From contig CALSAQ010000003.1 of NCBI GenBank assembly GCA_943372995.1, positions 124,001-188,000 on the forward strand: a stretch of DNA of 64,000 bases, given 5' to 3'. Position numbers and translations under genes: made by a program. The first letter of the stretch is position 1. Every line of letters begins with the position of its first letter. Source of the DNA: CAJBVG01 sp943372995 (GTDB lineage Bacteria > Bacteroidota > Bacteroidia > Sphingobacteriales > Sphingobacteriaceae). This document shows, piece by piece, positions 44,267-52,222 of this stretch. Below the pieces are notes generated by a model. That model saw only the letters and a program-made list of their open reading frames with translations. It made no database searches and was not told the DNA's origin.

Positions 44267-45364
44267 TTATAACTTCTCTGCAATTTTTACAAACACGCTC
44301 CACCATGGAGCATCGCCGTATACAGAACCTAGTCTAACCACGACTAGGTTTTTTTCTGGACATACGTATATAAACTGTCCCAAAATTCCTTCGGCCATAA
44401 AGTCTCTGCCCGGTCTTGGAATCCACCATTGGTATTGGTAATATTTTACACTTGCATCTGCCGTATCTAATTTTGTTGAAGCTTCTACCCATGATGCTGG
44501 CACTAATTGTTGTCCGTTCCAATTGCCTCTATTCAAATACAATCTACCGAACTTTGCAAAATCAATAGCTGTTGCATTTATACAGCAAAAGGTTTTTTCT
44601 AAGCCGTCATTTTTCTTATCGATACTCCAACTTGCCGGTGTTTCCATTTGCAAAGGAGTCCAAATTTTTTCTTGTAAATATTGAGTAACGGTTTTCGTTT
44701 TTAATGCACGCTCCAAAATTAATCCTAATAGTTGTGTGTTGCCGCTTTGGTACTCGAAATCTTTCCCTGGCTCCTCTTCCATTTTCATTTTACCAATAGA
44801 TTTTCTCAATTGACGTCCGTAATAAAAAGTTGCTGCATCCCCAAATGGATTATAATAACTTTCATTAAACTTTAAGCCCGATGTCATTTGTAGTACATGA
44901 CGAATACTCACCTTTTCGAATCCTGCTTCTTTTAATTCTGGAATGTAATTAGTAATGGGCTCGTTCTCCGATTTAATATAACCATCGGCAATAGCACAGC
45001 CAATTAATGCCGAGGTAAACGATTTTGCAACAGAAAAAGAAGGAACAATATCGGTACTAGTATATCCCCTATAATAATTCTCGAATAATATACTATCGTT
45101 TCTGATGATCAGAAAAGCAACCGTTTTATTCTTTTCATTCAGTTCGTCTAAACTAAGCGATTTGCCTTTTATATTGAAGTTTGGAATTTTAGCAGTACCT
45201 CTGCCATCCTTGAATTTAAAAGGTGTTTCAGATGCTTTTAATTCTCTGCTCGGAAATTTTTTATGGTCGTTAATATCAGCGAAATTATAAATAAAAAAAC
45301 GCCCAACTTTGCACGATGAAAACAAAAAGAAAACCATCGCAATAATTAAAACTTTATATTTCAT
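44267..45364 (-). CDS. Lipoprotein serine hydrolase of the class C beta-lactamase family
   Basis: A 365-residue penicillin-binding-fold hydrolase (PF00144). Lipobox FSSC puts the lipidated cysteine at 18. The active-site SxxK is Ser111-Lys114 in PSFSVAKSF, and the second motif is YQSGN (~207). Such proteins are usually DD-peptidases or esterases rather than true beta-lactamases, so resistance is not implied. It follows the aspartic protease gene on the same strand with heptamer array E in between. Confidence 0.85.
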   Translation of the reverse strand: MKYKVLIIAMVFFLFSSCKVGRFFIYNFADINDHKKFPSRELKASETPFKFKDGRGTAKIPNFNIKGKSLSLDELNEKNKTVAFLIIRNDSILFENYYRGYTSTDIVPSFSVAKSFTSALIGCAIADGYIKSENEPITNYIPELKEAGFEKVSIRHVLQMTSGLKFNESYYNPFGDAATFYYGRQLRKSIGKMKMEEEPGKDFEYQSGNTQLLGLILERALKTKTVTQYLQEKIWTPLQMETPASWSIDKKNDGLEKTFCCINATAIDFAKFGRLYLNRGNWNGQQLVPASWVEASTKLDTADASVKYYQYQWWIPRPGRDFMAEGILGQFIYVCPEKNLVVVRLGSVYGDAPWWSVFVKIAEKL

Positions 45365-45380
45365 ATCTAAAACTATTTAT

Positions 45381-45443
45381 ACTCCATACTCACATCTCAT
45401 ATCTCACATCTCATATCTCACATCTCATATCTCACATCTCTCC
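45381..45443. repeat. Heptamer array E (9 words, alternating TCTCACA/TCTCATA)
   Basis: Nine 7-bp words in constant register. The core is three copies of a 14-bp unit TCTCATA-TCTCACA, with degenerate words at both ends. The complement words (TGTGAGA, TATGAGA) are rotations of the GATGTGA and GATATGA words of arrays A and C. It fills the gap between the aspartic protease stop and the serine hydrolase start. Confidence 0.88.
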
Positions 45444-45444
45444 T

Positions 45445-45876
45445 CTATCTATTCAACCAAATCTGTTTATTCTTATAATCGATTAAGGCATCGTACTTTA
45501 ATAAAATATCATTTCCCAATACGCCTTGAATGGTTTCAATATTTAATTTCTGATAGGTATGATTCACATGAGATAAATCGAGCAAAGCTGCTTTGTAATT
45601 ATTTATTTTTAACTCTCCTATTTCAAAAGAACTTAACTCGCACTCGAAACTTTCCATAGTATTGGTTCCTAATCCAGAAGAAATTTGTTCTGCTTTTGTC
45701 ACTTCCAACTCACTCATCTTATCTAAAATGAAGTTGGTATCGAAAGCTGTTTGAGAAGCACCTGTATCCAAAATCAATCTGATCTGATTTTTGTTAATAT
45801 AGGCAATAATCATTAAATGATAACCTTCTTCATTTAATGAAATAATTTCAAAGGGGATAGCTTTTTGTGTTTTCAT
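45445..45876 (-). CDS. Retropepsin-like aspartic protease (clan AA)
   Basis: A 143-residue single-domain protein with the catalytic motif LILDTGASQTAFD (Asp37-Thr-Gly) and, near the C-terminus, GVLGNDILLKYDALIDY, which fits the second hydrophobic psi loop of retropepsin-type proteases; dimerisation would give the two-aspartate active site. There is no signal peptide, so it is cytoplasmic, as for other bacterial retropepsin-like families. Substrates unknown. It starts close to a terminator that closes mdh. Confidence 0.82.
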   Translation of the reverse strand: MKTQKAIPFEIISLNEEGYHLMIIAYINKNQIRLILDTGASQTAFDTNFILDKMSELEVTKAEQISSGLGTNTMESFECELSSFEIGELKINNYKAALLDLSHVNHTYQKLNIETIQGVLGNDILLKYDALIDYKNKQIWLNR

Positions 45877-45884
45877 AAAACAAT

Positions 45885-45909
45885 AAAGGCATTGAAATTC
45901 AATGCCTTT
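45885..45909 (-). terminator. Terminator after mdh
   Basis: A perfect 11-bp stem AAAGGCATTGA/TCAATGCCTTT with a 3-base loop; on the minus strand it is followed by a U-rich tract. It lies 23 bp after the mdh stop codon. Confidence 0.85.
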
Positions 45910-45932
45910 ATAAAAATATTTAAAAAAATGAA

Positions 45933-46871
45933 TTAAACAAGCTTCATGTCTACTAAAACATTATTCATGTTACGAACAGCATCTGCACTCTTGTTAAATA
46001 ATGCTTGTTCTTCATCGTTTAATTTATAATCTACTATTTTCTCCCAACCATTTTTGCCAATTACCACTGGCACACCCATACAAATATCCGATTGGCCGTA
46101 TTCACCTTCTAAAGCAACACAGCAAGGGAATAATTTTTTCTCATCGCGTACAATGCTTTCTACCAAAGCAGCACCTGCTGCACCTGGAGCATACCAAGCT
46201 GAAGTGCCTAATAAACCTGTAAGAGTAGCACCACCCACCATAGTATCTGCTGCTATTTTCTTCAAACTTTCAGCATCTAACAAGTTAGAAACTGGTAAGC
46301 CATTGATATGAGCTAAACGAGTTAATGGAATCATGGTAGTATCACCATGGCCACCAATTACTACACCATGTAAATCGTTTGATGAGCAATTTAAGGCTTG
46401 TGATAAATAATATTTAAAACGAGCGCTATCTAAAATACCACCCATTCCTATAATTCTATTTTTTGGTAAACCACTCGATTTTAATGCAAGGTAAGTCATG
46501 GTATCCATAGGATTAGAAATAACCACGATAATTGCATTCGGCGAGTACTTTAAAATATTTTCTGTTACCCCTTTTACTATCCCAGCATTAATTCCAATAA
46601 GTTCCTCTCTAGTCATTCCTGGTTTACGAGGAATACCCGAAGTAATCACCGCAACATCAGTACCTGCTGTTTTGGTATAATCGTTTGTGCTTCCGATAAT
46701 TTTTGTATCAAATCCAAGTAAAGCAGCAGTCTGCATCATATCCATAGCTTTACCTTCGGCAAAACCTTCCTTGATATCTACTAAAACTAACTCTTCAGCA
46801 AGCTCCTTACGAGCAATATTGTCGGCACATGTTGCACCTACAGCACCAGCACCTACTACAGTGATTTTCAT
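45933..46871 (-). CDS. mdh: Malate dehydrogenase
   Basis: NAD-dependent interconversion of malate and oxaloacetate in the TCA cycle. Rossmann loop VGAGAVGATCADNIA (~5-19), the specificity loop RKPGMTREELIGINAG (~81-96), SNPMDTMTYLALKSSG and the catalytic His in VVIGGHGDTTMIPLTR (~171). The length of 312 and the LDH-like sequence style match the bacterial [LDH-like] MDH group rather than E. coli Mdh. The RmlD-like gene is transcribed divergently from a short gap. Confidence 0.96.
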   Translation of the reverse strand: MKITVVGAGAVGATCADNIARKELAEELVLVDIKEGFAEGKAMDMMQTAALLGFDTKIIGSTNDYTKTAGTDVAVITSGIPRKPGMTREELIGINAGIVKGVTENILKYSPNAIIVVISNPMDTMTYLALKSSGLPKNRIIGMGGILDSARFKYYLSQALNCSSNDLHGVVIGGHGDTTMIPLTRLAHINGLPVSNLLDAESLKKIAADTMVGGATLTGLLGTSAWYAPGAAGAALVESIVRDEKKLFPCCVALEGEYGQSDICMGVPVVIGKNGWEKIVDYKLNDEEQALFNKSADAVRNMNNVLVDMKLV

Positions 46872-46970
46872 ATTGATTAAATGTTAAATTGAAAGATGCG
46901 CGAATATATAGAAGATTCATTAGTTTATAAAACCTTTTCTTATTTTCGAGGCAAAATTTATCACGATTTT

Positions 46971-47879
46971 ATGTCGAAAAAAATATTGGTAACAGGTAGT
47001 AATGGTTTGTTGGGTCAGAAACTCATCGACTTGTTCAGAAATCTTCCTGATTACGAATTAATTGCAAGTTCTAAAGGTCCTAATAGATACCCATATACTG
47101 AGGGTTATATTTATGAAGAATTAGATGTTTGTAATTATACCGAGTTGAACGCTCTCATCGAAAAACATAAACCAGAGGCTGTAATACATACTGCAGCCAT
47201 GACTAATGTAGATCAGTGTGAAACGGATAAAGAAGCTTGCATCGATTTAAATGTGAATTCGGTGAAGCACCTTATAAAAATTGCAGAGGAAACTCCTTTC
47301 TATTTAGTTCACCTTTCCACCGATTTTATTTTCGACGGAGAGAATGGGCCCTATAAAGAAACGGATACGCCTAAGCCCTTAAGCTTTTATGGTCAATCTA
47401 AAAATGATGCCGAGCAATTATTAATTCATTCGAATATTAGTTATTCGATTTTAAGAACAATAATAGTTTATGGAGTTGCTGCAAGCATGAGCAGGTCGAA
47501 TATCGTATTATGGGCGAAGTCGGCTTTAGAAAAAGGGAGTCCTATTAAAGTGGTAAACGATCAGTACAGGATGCCTACCCTAGCCGAAGACTTAGCAAAA
47601 GCTTGTTTATTGGCTATAGAAAAGCATGCTCAAGGAATATATCACATTTCGGGTAAAGATTACATGAGTGTAATTGAGATGGTGAGAAGAATTGCTAAGT
47701 TCTTTAACTTGGACGACTCTATTATAGAAGAAACTGATTCTAGCACCTTAAATCAAGCGGCAAAACGTCCACCAAGAACCGGGTTCGTGCTCGATAAAGC
47801 AATAAAAGAACTAAATTATCAACCACATTCTTTTGAAGAAGGTCTGGCAATCGTTCAAAAACAATTAATTCAAAATTAA
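46971..47879 (+). CDS. RmlD-like SDR family sugar-nucleotide reductase
   Basis: A 302-residue extended SDR with the NAD(P) loop VTGSNGLLGQKLI (~6-18), HLSTDFIFDGENGPYKE (~95) and the catalytic YxxxK in FYGQSKNDAE (~130). It most resembles dTDP-4-dehydrorhamnose reductases (PF04321), but no rmlABC neighbours are present, so the substrate is not assigned. I start it at ATG 46971 because an upstream in-frame ATG at 46896 only adds an unlike 25-residue leader that overlaps the mdh promoter region. The peroxiredoxin follows after 24 bp. Confidence 0.82.
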   Translation: MSKKILVTGSNGLLGQKLIDLFRNLPDYELIASSKGPNRYPYTEGYIYEELDVCNYTELNALIEKHKPEAVIHTAAMTNVDQCETDKEACIDLNVNSVKHLIKIAEETPFYLVHLSTDFIFDGENGPYKETDTPKPLSFYGQSKNDAEQLLIHSNISYSILRTIIVYGVAASMSRSNIVLWAKSALEKGSPIKVVNDQYRMPTLAEDLAKACLLAIEKHAQGIYHISGKDYMSVIEMVRRIAKFFNLDDSIIEETDSSTLNQAAKRPPRTGFVLDKAIKELNYQPHSFEEGLAIVQKQLIQN

Positions 47880-47903
47880 GTTAAACAATAAAATAGAAAA
47901 TAT

Positions 47904-48365
47904 ATGAGCATAACAGTAGGTCAACAAGCACCAGATTTCAGTTTGTATAACACTGAAAAAAAAGAGATTAAATTATCGGATTTAAAAGGGAAAAAAGTGG
48001 TTATACACTTCTTCCCACAAGCATTTACTGGTACATGTACCACACAATTGTGTACTATGCGTGATAATTTAAATTATTACACCAATTTAAATGCAGAAGT
48101 ATTAGGCATTTCTGTCGACTCAGTATTTACCCTAGCAAAGTTCAAAGAAACAGAAAGCTATAATTTCAATTTATTATCAGATTTTAACAAAGAAGTATCG
48201 AGAAGTTACGGTGCTATATACGAAGATTGGATTTTAGGGATGAAAGGTGTTGCAAAAAGAGCGGCATTTGTAATCGACGAAAACGGCATTGTAAAATACG
48301 CTGAAGTATTAGAAAGCGCTGGTGATTTGCCAGATTTCAACAAAATTGCAGAAGCTGTAGCTTAA
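47904..48365 (+). CDS. Peroxiredoxin (AhpE/Prx5-like)
   Basis: A 153-residue thioredoxin-fold peroxidase that reduces hydroperoxides. The peroxidatic cysteine is Cys45 in FTGTCTTQLC, with a second cysteine at 50. LLSDFNKEVSRSYGAI and RAAFVIDENGIVKYAEV are the usual later signatures. The family split (AhpE, Prx5 or BCP-like) is not resolved; the lack of a distant resolving Cys suggests a 1-Cys or atypical mechanism. Probably co-transcribed with the RmlD-like gene, then followed by heptamer array F. Confidence 0.88.
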   Translation: MSITVGQQAPDFSLYNTEKKEIKLSDLKGKKVVIHFFPQAFTGTCTTQLCTMRDNLNYYTNLNAEVLGISVDSVFTLAKFKETESYNFNLLSDFNKEVSRSYGAIYEDWILGMKGVAKRAAFVIDENGIVKYAEVLESAGDLPDFNKIAEAVA

Positions 48366-48367
48366 TT

Positions 48368-48451
48368 TAGTAACTGGTGAATAGTGACTGGTGACTGGTA
48401 GTTGATTAGAAGCATTACTATTCACCAGTGACTAGTCACCAGTCACTAATT
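48368..48451. repeat. Heptamer array F: 12 words, two inverted halves
   Basis: Twelve consecutive 7-bp words without loss of register start 2 bp after the peroxiredoxin stop codon. Left words include TAGTAAC, TGGTGAA and TGGTGAC; right words include ACCAGTG, ACTAGTC and ACCAGTC. Pairing word by word from the outside, each left word is the complement of the matching right word with one mismatch, giving a ~28-bp hairpin with a ~35-base loop. Confidence 0.9.
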
Positions 48452-48452
48452 T

Positions 48453-48483
48453 TTTGTAAATACAAAAAAATACTCTACATTTG
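48453..48483 (+). promoter_or_regulatory. Promoter of tRNA-Arg, exact Bacteroidota consensus
   Basis: TTTG (48453-48456), 19 bases, then TACATTTG (48476-48483): a perfect -33/-7 arrangement. The transcript would start ~37 bases before the tRNA. Confidence 0.85.
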
Positions 48484-48526
48484 CAGCCCTTGAGAGCCAT
48501 TTTTCTCATGGAATTGAAATAATGAT

Positions 48527-48600
48527 GGACCCGTAGCTCAATTGGATAGAGCATCTGACTACGGATCAGAAGGTTTGGGGTTCGAATCCCTACGAGTCCA
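48527..48600 (+). tRNA. tRNA-Arg (anticodon ACG)
   Basis: A 74-nt cloverleaf without encoded CCA beyond A73. D-stem GCTC/GAGC, anticodon stem TCTGA/TCAGA with loop CTACGGA (anticodon ACG, read as ICG after deamination), T-arm TGGGG-TTCGAAT-CCCTA. The acceptor stem GGACCCG/CGAGTCC has one C-A mismatch at 5:68. Exact-consensus promoter upstream, terminator downstream. Confidence 0.96.
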
Positions 48601-48601
48601 C

Positions 48602-48631
48602 AAAGCCCGAAAAATATTTCGGGCTTTTTTG
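48602..48631 (+). terminator. Terminator of tRNA-Arg
   Basis: A 10-bp stem AAAGCCCGAA/TTCGGGCTTT followed by a T-run, starting 2 bp after the tRNA. Confidence 0.92.
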
Positions 48632-48652
48632 TTTAACCTAAAGAACTGAACA

Positions 48653-49219
48653 ATGTTAAACCTAGTGCTATTTGGACCTCCAGGTGCTGGAAAAGGAACC
48701 CAATCGGAAAAGCTGATTGCAAAATATCAGTTAGTACATCTATCAACAGGCGATATCTTAAGAAATGAAATCGCTAACGGTACACAGCTTGGCTTAGAAG
48801 CTAAAAAGCTTATGGACCAAGGGATATTAGTCCCGGATGAAGTAGTTATTGGAATGATTAGCAATAAACTTGATGCCAATAAAGATGCTAAAGGGTTTAT
48901 TTTCGATGGTTTTCCACGTACAGTAGCACAAGCGGAAGCTTTGGATAATTTATTAGAATCTAAAGGATCGTCGATAAGCAAAATGGTAGCCTTGGAAGTT
49001 GAGCATGAAGAATTAAAAAAGAGGTTACTGTTAAGAGGTAAAGATTCGGGAAGACCCGATGATGCTAATCCTGAAATTATTGAAAAAAGAATTCAAGAGT
49101 ACCTTAACAAAACTGCACCAGTTGCAGAATACTATAAAACACAACGCAAATTTGAATCAATAAACGGAATCGGCACAATCGAGGAGATATTTGATTCTAT
49201 ATGTAATAAAGTACAATAA
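48653..49219 (+). CDS. adk: Adenylate kinase
   Basis: Interconverts AMP, ADP and ATP in the cytoplasm. P-loop GPPGAGKGTQSEKL (7-20), AMP-binding STGDILRNEI, FDGFPRTVAQAEAL and the RGKDSGRPDDAN segment. At 188 residues it is the short variant: the LID domain is a brief loop without the zinc-binding insertion, common in Bacteroidota. It starts just after the tRNA terminator and precedes obg, with octamer array G in between. Confidence 0.97.
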   Translation: MLNLVLFGPPGAGKGTQSEKLIAKYQLVHLSTGDILRNEIANGTQLGLEAKKLMDQGILVPDEVVIGMISNKLDANKDAKGFIFDGFPRTVAQAEALDNLLESKGSSISKMVALEVEHEELKKRLLLRGKDSGRPDDANPEIIEKRIQEYLNKTAPVAEYYKTQRKFESINGIGTIEEIFDSICNKVQ

Positions 49220-49220
49220 T

Positions 49221-49308
49221 TAATATGCTGATATGCTAATATGCTAATATGCTGATGAAAAGTAGGTATTAACATATTATCACATTAACACATTAACATA
49301 TTATTAAA
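49221..49308. repeat. Octamer array G: 11 words in one register
   Basis: Eleven consecutive 8-bp words fill the gap from 2 bp after the adk stop codon to 3 bp before the obg ATG. The left half is made of TRATATGC words, the right half of TTAACATA, TTATCACA and TTAACACA. The reverse complement of the right half has TAATRTGT words, so the halves are diverged inverted copies. Confidence 0.9.
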
Positions 49309-49311
49309 ATT

Positions 49312-50304
49312 ATGTCAGGATCCAACTTTGTCGATTACGTAAAAATTTGTTGCCGTTCTGGTGCTGGGGGAAGTGGGTCAATGCACTTACATCGTGATAA
49401 AAAAACGGCGATGGGTGGCCCCGACGGTGGAGATGGAGGAAGAGGTGGACATATTATTCTTAGGGGCAATAAACAGTTTTGGACCTTATTACACTTAAAA
49501 TATCGTAAACATGTAATTGCCGAAGCCGGAGTATCTGGTCAGGGTGGCTTACGAACAGGAAAAAGAGGTGAAGACGAAATACTAGAAGTTCCTTTGGGAA
49601 CAATTGCACGTGATGCCGAAACTGGTGAAATAGAATTTGAGATAACTGAAGACGGGCAAGAAAAAATTTTACTTCCAGGAGGAAGAGGAGGATTAGGCAA
49701 CTGGCATTTTAGAACTTCTACAAATCAAACTCCACGTTATGCGCAGCCCGGTGAGGAAGGAAAAGAATCGTGGAAAATACTAGAACTCAAAATACTTGCT
49801 GATGTGGGTCTCGTAGGCTTTCCTAATGCAGGTAAATCAACATTATTGTCTGTTGTAAGTGCTGCAAAACCAGAAATTGCAGATTATCCCTTTACTACAC
49901 TAGTTCCGAATTTAGGTATCGTTTCATATCGAGATAACAAATCTTTTGTGATGGCAGATATTCCTGGAATTATTGAAGGGGCATCGCAAGGTAAAGGTCT
50001 AGGTATTCGATTCTTAAGACATATTGAAAGAAATGCAGTGCTACTATTTATGGTTCCTGCTGATAGTAAAGATATCCATAAGGAATATGATATCCTTTTA
50101 AAGGAGTTAGAACAATATAATCCAGAGTTATTATTTAAACCGCGTTTACTAGCCATCACCAAATCAGATTTGCTCGATGATGAACTAATAGCTGAAATAA
50201 AACTCGATTTACCCAATATTCCACATGTATTTATTTCATCTGTAGCTCAACAAGGTATCCTAACCTTGAAAGATATGCTTTGGAAAGAAATAAATAATCA
50301 ATAA
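49312..50304 (+). CDS. obgE: GTPase Obg/CgtA
   Basis: Essential GTPase of 50S ribosome assembly and stress control. N-terminal glycine-rich Obg fold (residues 1-158, e.g. GGPDGGDGGRGGHI), then the G domain: G1 GFPNAGKST (~168), G3 DIPGIIEGAS (~215), G4 TKSDL (~283). The C-terminal OCT domain of some Obg proteins is absent, as usual for this length (330). It follows adk on the same strand across array G. Confidence 0.96.
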   Translation: MSGSNFVDYVKICCRSGAGGSGSMHLHRDKKTAMGGPDGGDGGRGGHIILRGNKQFWTLLHLKYRKHVIAEAGVSGQGGLRTGKRGEDEILEVPLGTIARDAETGEIEFEITEDGQEKILLPGGRGGLGNWHFRTSTNQTPRYAQPGEEGKESWKILELKILADVGLVGFPNAGKSTLLSVVSAAKPEIADYPFTTLVPNLGIVSYRDNKSFVMADIPGIIEGASQGKGLGIRFLRHIERNAVLLFMVPADSKDIHKEYDILLKELEQYNPELLFKPRLLAITKSDLLDDELIAEIKLDLPNIPHVFISSVAQQGILTLKDMLWKEINNQ

Positions 50305-50348
50305 AATTTGTAACCTTTTCCGTCAATTTCGTATAAAGGGGAATAAAT

Positions 50349-50738
50349 ATGGATAATAGCCAGTCTGCAAATCGCATTCTTGTAGTAGAAGACGATGAAA
50401 TAAGTCAATTCTTAATAATGAAGATGATGAGTGATTTGGGCTTTTCAGCCGAAATATGCTCAAATGGCCCCGATGCCATCGAATTACTCCAAAAAGAACA
50501 TTTTGATTTAGTATTAATGGACATCGAAATGCCCATTATCAGCGGATTTGAAACCACGAGAAGAATACGAAATATTGAAAATGAATGGCTAAAAAACATT
50601 CCCATCATAGGAATTTCTGCCAATCCATTCGAAAATGAGCTACAACCCTACCTCGATCGGGGAATGAACGATTACATCTCAAAGCCCATTCACGAGCCTG
50701 AATTAATGAAAAAGATAGAATCCTTATTGATTAAATAA
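50349..50738 (+). CDS. Single-domain response regulator
   Basis: A 129-residue stand-alone receiver domain. Acidic pocket Asp15-Asp16 (VVEDDE), phospho-acceptor Asp58 (LVLMDIEMP), Thr/Ser position in IGISANPF (~96) and Lys in SKPIHEPEL (~117). The sequence style (GMNDYISKPI) is that of receivers from hybrid kinases, so it probably relays phosphate or regulates by binding. No kinase is adjacent. It lies 63 bp before a sigma-54 regulator on the same strand. Confidence 0.9.
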   Translation: MDNSQSANRILVVEDDEISQFLIMKMMSDLGFSAEICSNGPDAIELLQKEHFDLVLMDIEMPIISGFETTRRIRNIENEWLKNIPIIGISANPFENELQPYLDRGMNDYISKPIHEPELMKKIESLLIK

Positions 50739-50762
50739 GAATATCTTATTCCTTTTATTCTA

Positions 50763-50791
50763 TTGGGAAAACTATAAATTTGGGAAAACTA
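50763..50791 (+). promoter_or_regulatory. -7 box and 12-bp direct repeat upstream of the sigma-54 regulator
   Basis: TTGGGAAAACTA occurs twice, at 50763 and 50780, exactly 17 bp apart, with TAAATTTG (50775-50782, a TAnnTTTG match) between and overlapping the second copy. The ATG is at 50802, so the leader would be short. The repeat may be an operator. Confidence 0.5.
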
Positions 50792-50801
50792 ATTAATTCT
50801 A

Positions 50802-52163
50802 ATGCCAAACAAGACTTATAAAATCTTTGTGGTTGAAGACGATTTATGGTACAGTAAATACCTAAATCATCAGCTTTCATTGAACCCAGAATACGAAGTG
50901 AAAATTTTCAACGATGCGAAATCTTTTTTAGCCTCAATGCACGAACTTCCAGATATCATCACGTTGGATTACAATCTTCCAGATATGAATGGTTCAGAAA
51001 TATTGAAAAAAATAAAAAATATTTCACCAAACACCAATGTGATTATTATTTCAGGACAAGAAGATATTCAAACTGCCATTAATTTGTTAAAAGATGGGGC
51101 TTACGATTATATCACAAAGGATGATAATACCAAAAATAGGATTTTCAATATCATCAATCACATTAGAGATAATATAGGATTACAAAATGAACTCAATCAA
51201 TTAAGAGAAGAGGTCATTGAGAAATATGATTTCGAGAAAAATATTATAGGGAATAGTACTTCTATTAAAAAAATATATACGCTGATTCAAAAAGCATGTA
51301 CCACAAACATTAATGTATCCATTACTGGCGAAACTGGAACTGGAAAAGAATTAGTGGCAAAAACCATTCATTTCCAATCGAAAAGAAATAAGATGCCATT
51401 TGTTGCAGTAAATGTTGCAGCAATACCTAGAGATTTAATTGAAAGCGAATTATTTGGACATGAGAAGGGAGCATTTACAGGAGCACAAGGCAGGAGAATT
51501 GGGAAATTTGAAGAGGCTCACCATGGAACATTATTTTTAGATGAAATTGGAGAATTTGATTTAAATCTTCAATCGAAATTACTCAGGGTGTTACAAGAAA
51601 GAGAGATTACTAGAATTGGGAGTAACGGTATTGTTCCTGTTGATGTAAGAATAATAACAGCAACGCATAAAAATTTAGCCGAGGAAGTAAAAGCAGGGAG
51701 ATTTAGAGAGGATTTATATTATCGTCTTATCGGACTACCGATAATGCTTTCACCTTTACGTGAAAGAGAAAATGACGTATTATTAATTGCAAAACATTTT
51801 ATCCAAACTTTCTGCAAAGAGAATGGAATGAAACAAAAACAATTAAGTGCAGAGGCTAAAGACAAACTATTATCGTATTCTTTTCCAGGGAATATTAGAG
51901 AGTTAAAAGCTATTATCGATTTAGCAATTGTAATGTCGGAGAGTGATATTATACAATTAGAAGACCTTACTTTTATGAGGAATGCTGAGCCTGATGATTT
52001 CTTACTAGAAGAACTTACCTTAGATCAATACAATCAAAAAATCATTCAGTTCTTTTTAAATAAATACAACGGTAATGTATTGAATGTTGCAAAGAAACTG
52101 GATATAGGAAAATCGACAATCTATCGATTTATACAAGAGGGAAAAATTAAGCTACCAAAATAA
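50802..52163 (+). CDS. Sigma-54-dependent response regulator (NtrC family)
   Basis: A 453-residue regulator with receiver domain (Asp56 in ITLDYNLPD), a sigma-54 AAA+ domain with Walker A GETGTGKELV (~178), the sigma-54 contact loop GAFTGAQ (~226), Walker B LFLDEIGEF (~245), and a C-terminal Fis-type helix-turn-helix (NVAKKLDIGKSTIYRFIQEG). It activates promoters read by sigma-54 polymerase after phosphorylation, targets unknown. The DNA-binding domain is intact. A terminator in the opposite direction follows. Confidence 0.95.
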   Translation: MPNKTYKIFVVEDDLWYSKYLNHQLSLNPEYEVKIFNDAKSFLASMHELPDIITLDYNLPDMNGSEILKKIKNISPNTNVIIISGQEDIQTAINLLKDGAYDYITKDDNTKNRIFNIINHIRDNIGLQNELNQLREEVIEKYDFEKNIIGNSTSIKKIYTLIQKACTTNINVSITGETGTGKELVAKTIHFQSKRNKMPFVAVNVAAIPRDLIESELFGHEKGAFTGAQGRRIGKFEEAHHGTLFLDEIGEFDLNLQSKLLRVLQEREITRIGSNGIVPVDVRIITATHKNLAEEVKAGRFREDLYYRLIGLPIMLSPLRERENDVLLIAKHFIQTFCKENGMKQKQLSAEAKDKLLSYSFPGNIRELKAIIDLAIVMSESDIIQLEDLTFMRNAEPDDFLLEELTLDQYNQKIIQFFLNKYNGNVLNVAKKLDIGKSTIYRFIQEGKIKLPK

Positions 52164-52195
52164 AAAAACCGTGGCCAAAATCGCAAAGGCCACGG
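52162..52195 (-). terminator. Terminator of the T9SS protein gene (convergent)
   Basis: An 8-bp GC-rich stem CCGTGGCC/GGCCACGG with an A7 tract on the plus-strand side, which is a U-run for the minus-strand gene ending at 52223. Confidence 0.85.
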
Positions 52196-52222
52196 AACGT
52201 TTATGTATTTAATTTTTACAAA

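Noticed and set aside
44267..45364. Antibiotic resistance beta-lactamase
   Set aside because: Class C fold family is broad; lipoprotein members are usually peptidases or esterases and nothing here indicates resistance.
48527..48652. tRNA-Arg as an integration site
   Set aside because: No duplicated 3' tRNA segment and no integrase; the tRNA has its own terminator and is followed by adk.
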